Below, piece by piece: positions 40,598-49,781 of a stretch of 64,000 nucleotides of DNA. The translations under genes and the position numbers were made by a program. This stretch comes from Tritrichomonas foetus (Eukaryota; Parabasalia; Tritrichomonadida; Tritrichomonadidae). The notes under the pieces are model-generated. The model worked only from the letters and a program-made list of their open reading frames with translations, was not told the DNA's origin and ran no database searches. The stretch is from positions 74,040-138,039 of the forward strand of contig MLAK01000760.1 of assembly GCA_001839685.1 (NCBI GenBank), given 5' to 3'. The stretch's first letter is position 1, and each line of letters starts with the position of its first letter.

Positions 40598-41752
40598 ATG
40601 TATAGTTATGATTCCGTAGAGAGTGTTGAAGAAGCCCTCGGACTTGGAGAGAATTTTTTTAAAAATAATTCTCGTTCAATCAATGGAAATGTGACTCAAT
40701 TCGATCCAGACGCCGAAATCGAAAATCTACAAAACCAAATCGAAGATACAGAAAGCGCAATACAAAGCATCAAACTTTCAATAAAAGAGAAGGAACAAAG
40801 ATATGAAAGTGAATTGGCAGAAATCCAAGAGCAAATAAATGAAGCAGATTCATTTGCCAACGAACAGCTTCAAATTCAACAAGCAGAGTTTGAAAATGAA
40901 ATAAAAGAATTAAAAAAGCAATACGAAGAAGAAATCAGTAACTTTGAAGCAACAATGAGTAGAAATTTGGCAGAAAATTCAAAATGGGCTAATTTTAGAA
41001 ATGAATTGTTAATTCTTGGCGATCAAGCAAAGATTGTGGATATGGAAAGAAAAACCGAAACAGAAAAAGCAATCTTTCTCGAATCCAAAAGCATTAATGA
41101 TGTAAGAGAAGCCCAAAAGCAGCTACAAAGGAGAAACGAACTTTTAGAATATGAACGAAAAATCAGAGAACTTGAAAATGAAGTTTCTTCACTTCAATCT
41201 TCCAGGAGAGAATCTACAGCAGAATATCGCCTAACAATTAATGAAATCACAGAAAAAATCGAAACTAAAGCAAGAGATCATGCAATGTTAATTCAAAAAA
41301 TGACTGCTGAACTTGAACAGCGTGACATTCATTTCACACAGCACACACAATCAGTAAAGCAAATGACCGAAAAAGAAAGAATTACTGCAAATACAGATTT
41401 ACAAATCGCCATAAACAAAATTGAAAGTCTCAAAAATATATATCAATCAGTAAATCGAAGAGGAAGTGTCCAACTACAAAGTATGACAAGAGATATTGAG
41501 AAGTTAAGTCGATCTATTGAAGATATTAAAAAAAATGAAGAAATGTCAAACGAAAAGGCACGAGAACAGATGATCAAGCTTCAATCAATGCAAAAAGAAA
41601 TTAAATATTATCGAGAGATGAATCAAGCCATACAAAACGAAATTACCAGATTGAATAGTATCAATCAATATGCCTACTCAGAGCTGCAAAAAGCTTCTAT
41701 ACAACCGAAGACGAAAGAGCCCTCATACAAAAGATCTATTTTTTATCATTGA
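40598..41752 (+). CDS. Coiled-coil protein
   Basis: The 384-residue product starts at an ATG. After a 45-residue head with VEEALGLGENFF, residues about 45-365 are near-continuous coiled coil (Glu/Gln/Ile/Leu heptads), ending in a Tyr/Ser/Lys tail. No other domain is present and the protein is not recognised. Such proteins are common in the trichomonad cytoskeleton (axostyle, pelta, flagellar roots), which is only a context argument. It is convergent with the Rad23-like gene. Confidence 0.78.
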   Translation: MYSYDSVESVEEALGLGENFFKNNSRSINGNVTQFDPDAEIENLQNQIEDTESAIQSIKLSIKEKEQRYESELAEIQEQINEADSFANEQLQIQQAEFENEIKELKKQYEEEISNFEATMSRNLAENSKWANFRNELLILGDQAKIVDMERKTETEKAIFLESKSINDVREAQKQLQRRNELLEYERKIRELENEVSSLQSSRRESTAEYRLTINEITEKIETKARDHAMLIQKMTAELEQRDIHFTQHTQSVKQMTEKERITANTDLQIAINKIESLKNIYQSVNRRGSVQLQSMTRDIEKLSRSIEDIKKNEEMSNEKAREQMIKLQSMQKEIKYYREMNQAIQNEITRLNSINQYAYSELQKASIQPKTKEPSYKRSIFYH

Positions 41753-41784
41753 AGCTATTGTTAAACAATTATCATTTATCATAC

Positions 41785-41797
41785 TTTTTTTTTTTTT
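41785..41797 (+). repeat. Run of 13 T after the coiled-coil gene
   Basis: The T-run begins 33 bases after the stop on the sense strand, in the short convergent gap. Confidence 0.8.
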
Positions 41798-41919
41798 ATC
41801 CTTTACTTATTTATTTTTGTTTAACGAATCAAAGAAAGAAATGATAAAAAATTGAAAGAAAAAAGCAAATAAGTGCAATTCAAACAAATTTTTTATAAAC
41901 AAAACATAAAATACAAAGA

Positions 41920-43065
41920 TTAAATATTCATTGACAAAAGACAATTCAATGTTTCATTTTCATCTCGATTGCAGGCCAGGTAAACCTGAATAACTGTTGT
42001 TGCTTCAAGCCCAGTTATATTTTGCAGTCGAATGATTGTGTCTTGATCTTCATCAGTGAAAACAAATGGTCCTCGGACTTCGTAAGGTCTCCTCCTTCTT
42101 GGATAGGGATCTTCTAGATCGAATTCTTCTTCACTATAAGGTTCAAATACGTCTGGCATGTCATAATCAGTACCTAAAATTTCTTCTTCATATGAATCAA
42201 ATTCCCTTTCTTTTTCATATTCTTCATCACTTCCAGATTCATACTCATATTCATATTCATATTCTGAATAATCTTCTTCTTCTTCCTCTTCCTCTTCTTC
42301 TTCTTCGAAGACTTCACCAAGTTGATTACGACGGAAATTTCTTAAGATTCGATTAACTCTTTGTTCTTCGCGTCTTCTTTCTTCTGAACTGTCTGTAAAG
42401 TCAGAATAATCTTCTTCCTCCTCTTCTTCTTTATGAGTATTGAAAATTTCTTCTTCTTCTTCAAATATGTCTAAATCTGGACAGAAGTGAATATTTTTTT
42501 CAAACCGATCATCAACAAAGCCATCAAAATCGCTTCCTTCTTTTTCAATTTCATCAATAATCTGCTCCAATGCCTCGGGATCTTGAAGGATGGCTTCAGA
42601 AATACCAGCAATTTCAATATTTTTGTCTTGGTATTCTTGATATAACTTTTCAGTATCAATCATGGTTAAATCAATGGTATTATTATTATTATCGCCAATA
42701 ATTTCATCAATGTTTGGAATTTGTGCAATATCTGGAAGTGCCGTAACTGAAGGGCGCGTTGGATCGTGGTTGTCTTCTTTGTTTTTCCTTTTCTTGTCAG
42801 CGAAAAAACTTGTGTCATTTTGAGGCTGTTTTGGATGACGTTCGAACTCGGGAATTTGATAAATAACTATGAAGTCATTTTCTTCTAAATTTAATGACGA
42901 AATTTTGACGGAATCGTCGAGAAATGATCCGTGATATGCGAATTTGATGAGTTGACTGTCTTCGAAAATTTGGCTGGCAATTCCCGCTTCAGAAATTGTT
43001 GTTTCTGGATCGATTTCTATAGAATGCAATTTCCTATCGAGGGTTAGGAAACTGATTCTCACCAT
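41920..43065 (-). CDS. Rad23-like ubiquitin receptor (UBL-acidic-UBA)
   Basis: The 381-residue product starts at an ATG. Residues 1-73 form a ubiquitin-like domain (MVRISFLTLDRKLHSIEI, then IKFAYHGSFLDDSVKI and DFIVIYQIP). Around 140-175 IAGISEAILQDPEALEQIIDEI resembles the Rad23 STI1/XPC-binding helix. About 180-330 is strongly acidic (long Glu runs plus a Glu-Tyr repeat). The last 46 residues are a UBA domain (FTDEDQDTIIRLQNITGL, then TTVIQVYLACNRDENETLNCLL), which is the C-terminal UBA2 of Rad23 (VIQVYFACxxNE). The usual UBA1 is not visible. Rad23 carries ubiquitinated proteins to the proteasome and helps nucleotide excision repair. Confidence 0.72.
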   Translation of the reverse strand: MVRISFLTLDRKLHSIEIDPETTISEAGIASQIFEDSQLIKFAYHGSFLDDSVKISSLNLEENDFIVIYQIPEFERHPKQPQNDTSFFADKKRKNKEDNHDPTRPSVTALPDIAQIPNIDEIIGDNNNNTIDLTMIDTEKLYQEYQDKNIEIAGISEAILQDPEALEQIIDEIEKEGSDFDGFVDDRFEKNIHFCPDLDIFEEEEEIFNTHKEEEEEEDYSDFTDSSEERRREEQRVNRILRNFRRNQLGEVFEEEEEEEEEEEDYSEYEYEYEYESGSDEEYEKEREFDSYEEEILGTDYDMPDVFEPYSEEEFDLEDPYPRRRRPYEVRGPFVFTDEDQDTIIRLQNITGLEATTVIQVYLACNRDENETLNCLLSMNI

Positions 43066-43651
43066 GAATCGATAATTTCAGATAACAAGTCGAAAATAAA
43101 CTTTTTGAGAATCTAATTTTTGAATATTTTTGTAAACTAATTCAAAATAAGATATTGGAAATATCTTAGTTTAACCAAGATAATATTTAAAAATAATAAA
43201 TATTTTAACTTTATATATATGATTATAAAATAAATAAATAAATTAGATGATTATCGTTCTTCAAAGTCATTATTTCGGAAATTTCGAGTTTCAGATAAAG
43301 GAGTTATCCTTTTATCAAGACGATTTTCGGTAATATTAGTTAATTGTTTCATGAATTCATCAAACTATCCTTTGGATATGTCATTCATAAAAAAATTGAT
43401 TTCACTCATCTTTCCAAAACAATTTCATGACCTACATAAATGAAAGTTTAATTATAAATATGAACACAAGAGTTATATCTACTGTTAACTTAACACTCGC
43501 GACTCTGTAGAATTAATAACATTTTAAATTGATGGTGGAAATTCAGAAAGCACCAACTTGATCTCTGAAATAATAATCTATTACATATAATAAATTGAAA
43601 TAAATAACAAAAGAAATTCTGCGATTTAATTTTACATATAAAAAAAAATAA
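43066..43651. other. Spacer, nothing recognised
   Basis: AT-rich sequence between two minus-strand genes. No frame, tRNA or repeat seen. Confidence 0.45.
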
Positions 43652-44452
43652 TCATTTAACTTCATCTGTCATGTAGTCCTCCAGTAAACCCAATCGATAC
43701 ACATTAGGATATGGATCGTAAATTCCTTGTGCCATCGCCTTCAACAATTCCAGTGAAAATTCCGCGAGTTTTTCTTTATCCTCATCTGGAATCAGAGAAT
43801 AGCAGAGCCATGTTGCCTTCGTATTTTCGATTATGGCATCTGAATGGAGTTCATCCAGCTTTGCCCCAAGCATCATAAAAACTTCTGGTGATTCAAACAT
43901 TTGTAAAGTCCTCTGAATAATTTTACATGGATCTTTTGTGCATTTGTTTGGCATGTTAAAAATAGCAGCACCCACTGGCAACTTTTCGGCTGCTTTATCA
44001 TGACGAGTATTGAATTTCCACATATTTTTTTTCATCCAGAAGTCTTCAACATTATCTAAACTAAATCTCATTTTGTCAAGATTTGCTGAAATGTTTGATA
44101 TGTATTTTGAAAACAGCTCATCGAATTCCAACAATAATTCGGTCGCACAGTGAACATCTAATGGTGACAAATCTCGGCTAATGTGAAATTGAAACAAATC
44201 ACGTACATCGTTGGCCCATTCTTCAATTGTTGGATAAAGATTATCATCAAGTTTTTGAGAAATTGTTTTTAATGGATATGGGATTGGAATCTGCGATGAT
44301 TTTGCTGTGGGATATTCTTCCCAAAATCTGGTTGAAATAGGCCGTCTTATTATTTGTTTCATAATTTCTTTGCATGAAGTTTGGAATTCAAGATTCATAT
44401 TGAAGATATTAGATTCAAACGACCATATTAAAATTGAAATATTTCTATTCAT
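43652..44452 (-). CDS. Bromodomain-like protein without the acetyl-lysine Asn
   Basis: The 266-residue product starts at an ATG. An alternative start at Met19 (44398) would remove a hydrophobic head. Residues about 25-125 follow the bromodomain order: RRPISTRFWEEYP (helix Z end and the F.xPV-like site), PIPYPLKTISQKLDDN (ZA loop and TIxxKL), LYPTIEEWANDVRDLFQF (YxSxxEFxxDVRLxF), then HCATELLLEFDELF (helix C). The BC segment reads FHISRDLSPLDV where NAxxYN is expected, so the acetyl-lysine-binding Asn is missing. The remaining 140 residues are helical and unrecognised, with ICVFK-like features absent. I infer a chromatin-linked or degenerate reader. Confidence 0.6.
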   Translation of the reverse strand: MNRNISILIWSFESNIFNMNLEFQTSCKEIMKQIIRRPISTRFWEEYPTAKSSQIPIPYPLKTISQKLDDNLYPTIEEWANDVRDLFQFHISRDLSPLDVHCATELLLEFDELFSKYISNISANLDKMRFSLDNVEDFWMKKNMWKFNTRHDKAAEKLPVGAAIFNMPNKCTKDPCKIIQRTLQMFESPEVFMMLGAKLDELHSDAIIENTKATWLCYSLIPDEDKEKLAEFSLELLKAMAQGIYDPYPNVYRLGLLEDYMTDEVK

Positions 44453-45041
44453 ATTTGTCCAACAATCTATTCAATCTCCATACTCAACATTTTGACTCTT
44501 AAATGTAATGTTAATTTTTTCGTGAAAAATTCGCATTGGCGAATAACAATTCACAGTTTCTTTGTTATGCATCAGCTAAATGTTACAAAACAATTATACT
44601 TAATAATCACATGGCAATCATTCATTAATACATCAGAGACTCTTTATAACATGAAAGTTACATATAAATTAAAGAATACATCAGTAATTTATCATTTATA
44701 AATGAATTTCAAAAATACAATCATATGTGAATCTCGTCATTTCATCCAAGTCATTTGTTTTATGGTGCACTATTGACTATTTATGAAGAAATATATGCAA
44801 CAAATATATGATGAGCAAGAAAGATGAATAATCACATGTGTCACACAGAATGCTATCATTTCGTCAGCTAAAATTGAAAGCAATTCATATAATTTTATTA
44901 CCTAATATAGGAACTTTTTGTGTGGCCTCTATATAAAAAATTGAAAGTAAAAACAATCAGTGAAATAAACGTTCGCCTATTCTGAAAAGAATTTCATCAA
45001 TAAAAAAGTTCCTCAAATTCTTTCAAAAGCAAAAAAATAAA
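44453..45041. other. Divergent spacer, nothing recognised
   Basis: AT-rich upstream sequence of two divergent genes. An open frame at 44492-44701 starts at TTG and is not believed. No RNA gene seen. Confidence 0.45.
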
Positions 45042-47483
45042 ATGGAAGCAACAAAATTCGTTCCACTTAAACCAGATATTGTTCAAAAGATTCTCGACCA
45101 GCGTATTGATAGTCACGAAACAAACCAGTGGGCCGGTGAAGCCATCGAAATCGAAGAACAAACAGCAGAGTCAAAAGCCAAAAGAAAAGTTAGATATCTT
45201 TTATTAACCGAAATATGCTTATATGTGCTCGACAAAGCTTTCAAGAAGCAAAAGAGGATGTACTCCTATTTCGATTTTTGTGCAATCACACCAAATAATG
45301 AAGGATTGACTCTCGAGCTTAAAACGAAAAAGCTTCATTTTATCCTTCCTGATTCATCAGCTTTTGTTTCAAACTTGTATACGCAAATCAAGAAACTTAC
45401 ATATGGCGTCAGTACTACCCAATTGACTCAACATACGCCGATTGCCAGTAATCCAAACTTTTTGAAGCATCCGCCTTGCACCAAAAGACCGCCACATCTT
45501 TCATTAACTCGATACCTCTCAGCAACAATCGCAAAAGATACACCGCCGGAAAATTATATTATGAGCGAACTCTCAAAATTCGACGAAAGCCCACACACAG
45601 TTTTAAAGTTCTCGAACAGTGAAATGCAATTACATCTACCACTGATGTTTACCTTGACAATGGAGAGTTTCATTCGAAATTTGTCGTTTGACAATTTTGC
45701 CGTAAATAACCTTGGCCAGACCCTCAATTGGGTTCTTGCCCTCCAAAATCGTGTCAAATCGTTGGATTTGTGGAATTATGACAACGTAACAATCAAAGGT
45801 TTCCAAAACCGTCGTTCTCCATTCAATCATTTAGGAATCATCCGAATCCACCATTGTTCATCACACTTCATAGTGAGCTTCTTGGAATCATTAAAATCTG
45901 TCAACTATAGTATTGACACGCTCATTTTCGATGATATTAAATTCGACCAACACTCAGCATCATTACTTGTCCAATTTCTACAAACAACTACTTTTCTGTC
46001 TTCTCTGAATTCACTTGGATTTACAAATTGTCAGTATGTTGGTGGAACTTTCATTGATTTCGCAACACAGTGCATAAAAGCATGTGAACATTTAGTCAAT
46101 TTCAATATAACAAATTGCGAGATTGATGTATGTGATATGTTACTTGAAATTACCAAAAGTGAAATCAAGATTCAACATGTTTCACTTCGCAGAAATTCAG
46201 GAAAAACAATCATTGGACATGATGAAACAATCGTTGCAAATAGCGTTTTGACAGTTGATGTTGGTGAATGTGAATGGACAGATGATTCTTTTGTGAGCTT
46301 CATATCTGCAATTTGCCGAAGATTAAGACGATCACCATTAGCTTTAACAGTTGATCATACAAACATTAGTGCACCATGGTCAGAAGTATTTGAAAGACTC
46401 CCAATCGAATCATTTATGCCAATTCTCACTGAATTAAATATATCAAACAATCAATTTGATGACAAAGCCTTCACTCTGTTTCTGAACTTTTTAGAAACGC
46501 AAACACCTTTTATGTCTATCAGCAAAACCAAATTAATGCACTTAAACATCTCGCATTGCTTCACTGATAATCTGAGTGAAAATGTGAAGAAGTTGGTCAG
46601 TTTCTTCTCTAAAAGAGAATTATGGGGCTTGGAAATTTGTGGATGTCCACCGGTTCCAGAATTAATAAATATTACCGGCTTACATGCACTCAATATAGGC
46701 GATAATGACTTCGATAGAGTTGCAATTAACGCACTGATCAAATTCGTTTCTGATTCAACAACATTGTCCGAAATTGGCTTAAACAATATTAAATTCCAAG
46801 ATGTTAAAACAATGATGCAATTCTATACAAGCATTCTTACACACTCTAAAATCCTTGCTTTCAGTCCACTAACATCTCTCTTTACAGAATACTCGAATTA
46901 CACAGAAACCGAAAAAATCAAAGACTTCTTAACTAACAAGCGTTCATTCTCAAACACAGTACAAAGAATATCATTGTTTTTGGGACTTGCTGGCGATTTC
47001 TCCACACATGTTTCACATGCAATCTCCTTAAGTGATGTTGATGAAATCGTTTATGATAATTCGAAAGCGTCTCGTCAATTAGTCGACGTAACTCTTGCTG
47101 ATCCAGTTCAATCTCTCTTCACACTTGCAACCAAGAACTCTGTAGATATGACAGTCGATCCTGTCGCATCAATGGTTTCCGAATATGTTGCTACCAGTGG
47201 TCGATATGGAATTGTCCCACCAACAGCACCACCATCAGTAGCACCTAACACAGAATTCTTGATGCCATCCATTTTCTGTACAATGCTAACTCGAAATGAA
47301 CTAGAAGGAGATGATTTCGTCGATTTTGACCCGATGAGCACCGAAAACCAAAAAATCTCAGAAAGCCTTGCTGAAGTCCTTAAGGCCAGGTGCAAGCCCA
47401 TCAAACCGAGTGGAACACCGGAATTATGGTGCGACACTAAAAAGACAATCGCGTTTAGAACAATCGAGATTCCAAACGCATAA
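45042..47483 (+). CDS. PH-LRR protein, CARMIL-like
   Basis: The 813-residue product starts at an ATG. Residues about 15-125 look like a PH domain (RKVRYLLLTEICLYVLDKAF, then LELKTKKLHFILPDSSAFV and a C-terminal helix). From about 195 to 660 there are irregular LRRs of 24-30 residues with hydrophobic strands (FDNFAVNNLGQTL, LNISNNQFDDKAFTLFLNFL, HALNIGDNDFDRVAINALIKF). The ISNNQFDD type is the RI-like LRR used in CARMIL. The last 150 residues are low in structure with several conserved-looking segments. CARMIL proteins bind capping protein and regulate actin assembly. The capping-protein-interaction motif is not clearly visible, so the assignment is by architecture only. Confidence 0.7.
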   Translation: MEATKFVPLKPDIVQKILDQRIDSHETNQWAGEAIEIEEQTAESKAKRKVRYLLLTEICLYVLDKAFKKQKRMYSYFDFCAITPNNEGLTLELKTKKLHFILPDSSAFVSNLYTQIKKLTYGVSTTQLTQHTPIASNPNFLKHPPCTKRPPHLSLTRYLSATIAKDTPPENYIMSELSKFDESPHTVLKFSNSEMQLHLPLMFTLTMESFIRNLSFDNFAVNNLGQTLNWVLALQNRVKSLDLWNYDNVTIKGFQNRRSPFNHLGIIRIHHCSSHFIVSFLESLKSVNYSIDTLIFDDIKFDQHSASLLVQFLQTTTFLSSLNSLGFTNCQYVGGTFIDFATQCIKACEHLVNFNITNCEIDVCDMLLEITKSEIKIQHVSLRRNSGKTIIGHDETIVANSVLTVDVGECEWTDDSFVSFISAICRRLRRSPLALTVDHTNISAPWSEVFERLPIESFMPILTELNISNNQFDDKAFTLFLNFLETQTPFMSISKTKLMHLNISHCFTDNLSENVKKLVSFFSKRELWGLEICGCPPVPELINITGLHALNIGDNDFDRVAINALIKFVSDSTTLSEIGLNNIKFQDVKTMMQFYTSILTHSKILAFSPLTSLFTEYSNYTETEKIKDFLTNKRSFSNTVQRISLFLGLAGDFSTHVSHAISLSDVDEIVYDNSKASRQLVDVTLADPVQSLFTLATKNSVDMTVDPVASMVSEYVATSGRYGIVPPTAPPSVAPNTEFLMPSIFCTMLTRNELEGDDFVDFDPMSTENQKISESLAEVLKARCKPIKPSGTPELWCDTKKTIAFRTIEIPNA

Positions 47484-47524
47484 TTTAATATTTCAGAGTC
47501 TGTGTAAATGATTGATGTTTTAGT

Positions 47525-47531
<7 letters not shown>

Positions 47532-47588
<57 letters not shown>
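47532..47588 (+). repeat. Run of 57 T
   Basis: An uninterrupted T homopolymer beginning 49 bases after the PH-LRR gene stop. Confidence 0.95.
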
Positions 47589-47766
47589 CAGTATATGTTG
47601 TTTGAATAAAAGTGATGAATATTCTTGAAGTGTATCGAAAACTTGAACTTCAAGAGGAATTTTTTGATATTAATTTTTCTAAGATTGTTACATGAAATAT
47701 TATTTAAAGAAAAACTATATGATCCAGGACATGAATGATAGGATGTAGTTTAGATCCATAGCTCTG

Positions 47767-47787
47767 AAAAAAAAAAAAAAAAAAAAA
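47767..47787 (-). repeat. Run of 21 A (T on the kinase sense strand)
   Basis: Starts 28 bases past the kinase stop when read on its strand. Confidence 0.9.
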
Positions 47788-47815
47788 GGTCAAAAGATAT
47801 ACACGTGAAAAAACT

Positions 47816-49564
47816 TTAGTGATTTAATTCGATTACCTTGACACGCCATGGGAAGGAACGCTTTGTGTATTTAGTTTTACCATTGAGGATCACCTTCTTT
47901 AAGTTTGCGCAGCTTTCAAAGGCATAGTCCTCTATCTGTGTGACGCTTGCTGGAATGTTGATTTCCTGGAGTGATGCGCATCCAGAAAAAGCCTTCTTCT
48001 TGATAACCTTGAGTTCATCAGGAAGTTGAACCAAAGCGAGCTTCTTACATCCCTGGAAAGTAGATTCACTAATTTCATTAATAGGGCATGTCAAATTGAT
48101 CCATTTAAGGCAGACACAATTTAAGAAAGCTGCTTTACCCAAATAGCTAACTTTTGGTGGAATGTTGACATTCACAAGTTTCTTATTTTCGGAGAAGGCA
48201 GATTGGCCAATTCGTGTTGTTTCTGGGCTAAGATTGATTTTTACATAAGGTTGCCTGCTGAATGCATTATCTTGAATTGTAGTTGTTTGGAAAGGACTGC
48301 CAAAAGCGATACTTAAAAAGTTTTCTGCTTTTTTATTACCTTCTGCAGCAAGCTGATTTGCGAACTTGGTGATTTTGACCATTTCTTCTTCTCGATCTTG
48401 AATATAGGTGCAGAGCTTAGAAAAGAGATCCATTTCAAGGTTTTGATCATAAGATGAGAAACCAAGTCTCATAATTTCTGAATACAACTTCTTTTTATCA
48501 GAATCTGATTCTGGCAAACCAACAGTTGACTTAACAACTGGTTTGAATGACTTTTTGACTGGTTCAAATTCTTCAAATGTGTCACTTTCAGCTGAAATAG
48601 AAATTATTGCTTTACCTGTTGAAGATTCACCTTCAAGGACTGAATCAACATAAACTTCAACTTCATCCATATCTACATTATCATCAACACAAAAGTCACG
48701 ATGGTTTAACAGGATGTCACAAACATCATCAAAAGTTGGACGATCATTAGGAGTTTCTGCCCAACATGACTCCATAAGTTCTTGGAAGTCTTTATTAATG
48801 TTAACATCTTTAAAAGATGGACGATTTCCAGTTGTCACCCATTTGGTCAATTGGAAAATTGATGCGCCCCTGTTTCGAGCAAAGAAATCATAAAATGGTA
48901 TTTTTCCTGTAACAAGCTGATAAAGTAAAATTCCGAATGAATAAACATCAATGCTAAGATCATATTGAGCATCACCAATAAGCATTTCCGGGGCCATAAA
49001 AATTGGTGATCCGACTTTGAGAGTCAGGCTACAATTCTGATCGTCGAGAGCGCGCGATAATCCAAAATCTGCAACGCGTGGATATAAATTCTCGTCGAGG
49101 AGGATATTCGCTGGCTTGAGATCGCGGTGAACTATATTATTGCGGTGGAGGTGCCTCATGGCAAGAGCGACGCCGATGATGCAAATCTGTTTTTTAGTCG
49201 AATTCCACTCTTTTGGAGCAGTATGTTTGATTTCTCTGTTGATCATTTCGTCTAGAGCTCCATTGCTCATGAATTCTGTTATAATAACTGGTTGCGGTTT
49301 ATTTTCGAAATCGTAAAGATTAAATCCGACAAATTGAAGAACGGCCTTGTGAACAATTGTTTTAAGAATTACTACTTCACGAAGTAATTTTTCCTGCTGG
49401 TCGCCCCTAGATACCAAAGCGTTGTTTGTCACTTTAGCTGCATATTCTTTACCTGTCTCTTGATCGATGACTTTATAACATGTGCCGAATTTACCACGTC
49501 CTATTTCATTGCCTGGTTCACCAAATCTGTTCAAATCGATGAATATTCCTTTCAAGAATGACAT
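47816..49564 (-). CDS. TKL-type protein kinase fused to BspA-like leucine-rich repeats
   Basis: The frame reaches 49627 at a TTG. The first ATG at 49564 gives 582 residues starting MSFLKGIFIDLNRFG, a start typical of trichomonad TKL kinases. Gly-rich loop GRGKFG (22-27), Lys44 in YAAKV, HRDLKPANIL (146-155), DFGLS (166-170) and APE (191-193) are all intact, so the kinase should be active. After a Pro/acidic linker (to about 380) come BspA/TpLRR (LRR_5) repeats at about 440-580 with the pattern RIGQSAFSENKKLVNVNIP, YLGKAAFLNC and IKKKAFSGCASLQEINIP. No transmembrane segment. BspA repeats in trichomonads are usually surface adhesion-like. Here they are inside a cytosolic kinase, probably for binding partners. 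Confidence 0.9.
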   Translation of the reverse strand: MSFLKGIFIDLNRFGEPGNEIGRGKFGTCYKVIDQETGKEYAAKVTNNALVSRGDQQEKLLREVVILKTIVHKAVLQFVGFNLYDFENKPQPVIITEFMSNGALDEMINREIKHTAPKEWNSTKKQICIIGVALAMRHLHRNNIVHRDLKPANILLDENLYPRVADFGLSRALDDQNCSLTLKVGSPIFMAPEMLIGDAQYDLSIDVYSFGILLYQLVTGKIPFYDFFARNRGASIFQLTKWVTTGNRPSFKDVNINKDFQELMESCWAETPNDRPTFDDVCDILLNHRDFCVDDNVDMDEVEVYVDSVLEGESSTGKAIISISAESDTFEEFEPVKKSFKPVVKSTVGLPESDSDKKKLYSEIMRLGFSSYDQNLEMDLFSKLCTYIQDREEEMVKITKFANQLAAEGNKKAENFLSIAFGSPFQTTTIQDNAFSRQPYVKINLSPETTRIGQSAFSENKKLVNVNIPPKVSYLGKAAFLNCVCLKWINLTCPINEISESTFQGCKKLALVQLPDELKVIKKKAFSGCASLQEINIPASVTQIEDYAFESCANLKKVILNGKTKYTKRSFPWRVKVIELNH

Positions 49565-49781
49565 TAAACTACGAAAATACTGAAATGTTAAGTGAAAATG
49601 TAGATCTTTGACAAAAATTCTTTCCAAAAAGTGTCATTTGATCTAATTTCCATTCAAATTTCCAAGGAACGATAAAATCCAACTTTTTGATGTTTGGACG
49701 ATAGATTTTTTTCGTATTCTCAAATCACATTTCATACATAATGTACGTTTAACCATTCAAAATCCTCTCTTTGCAATAAAT
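49565..49781. other. Divergent upstream region
   Basis: Shared upstream region of the kinase and Asn-rich genes. TCACT on the minus strand (49591-49595) gives a possible 29-base leader for the kinase. No gene seen. Confidence 0.45.

Larger units (their letters stand above)
47484..47815. other. Convergent spacer with homopolymers
   Basis: Carries the T57 run and the A21 run listed separately. Nothing else recognised. Confidence 0.6.
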
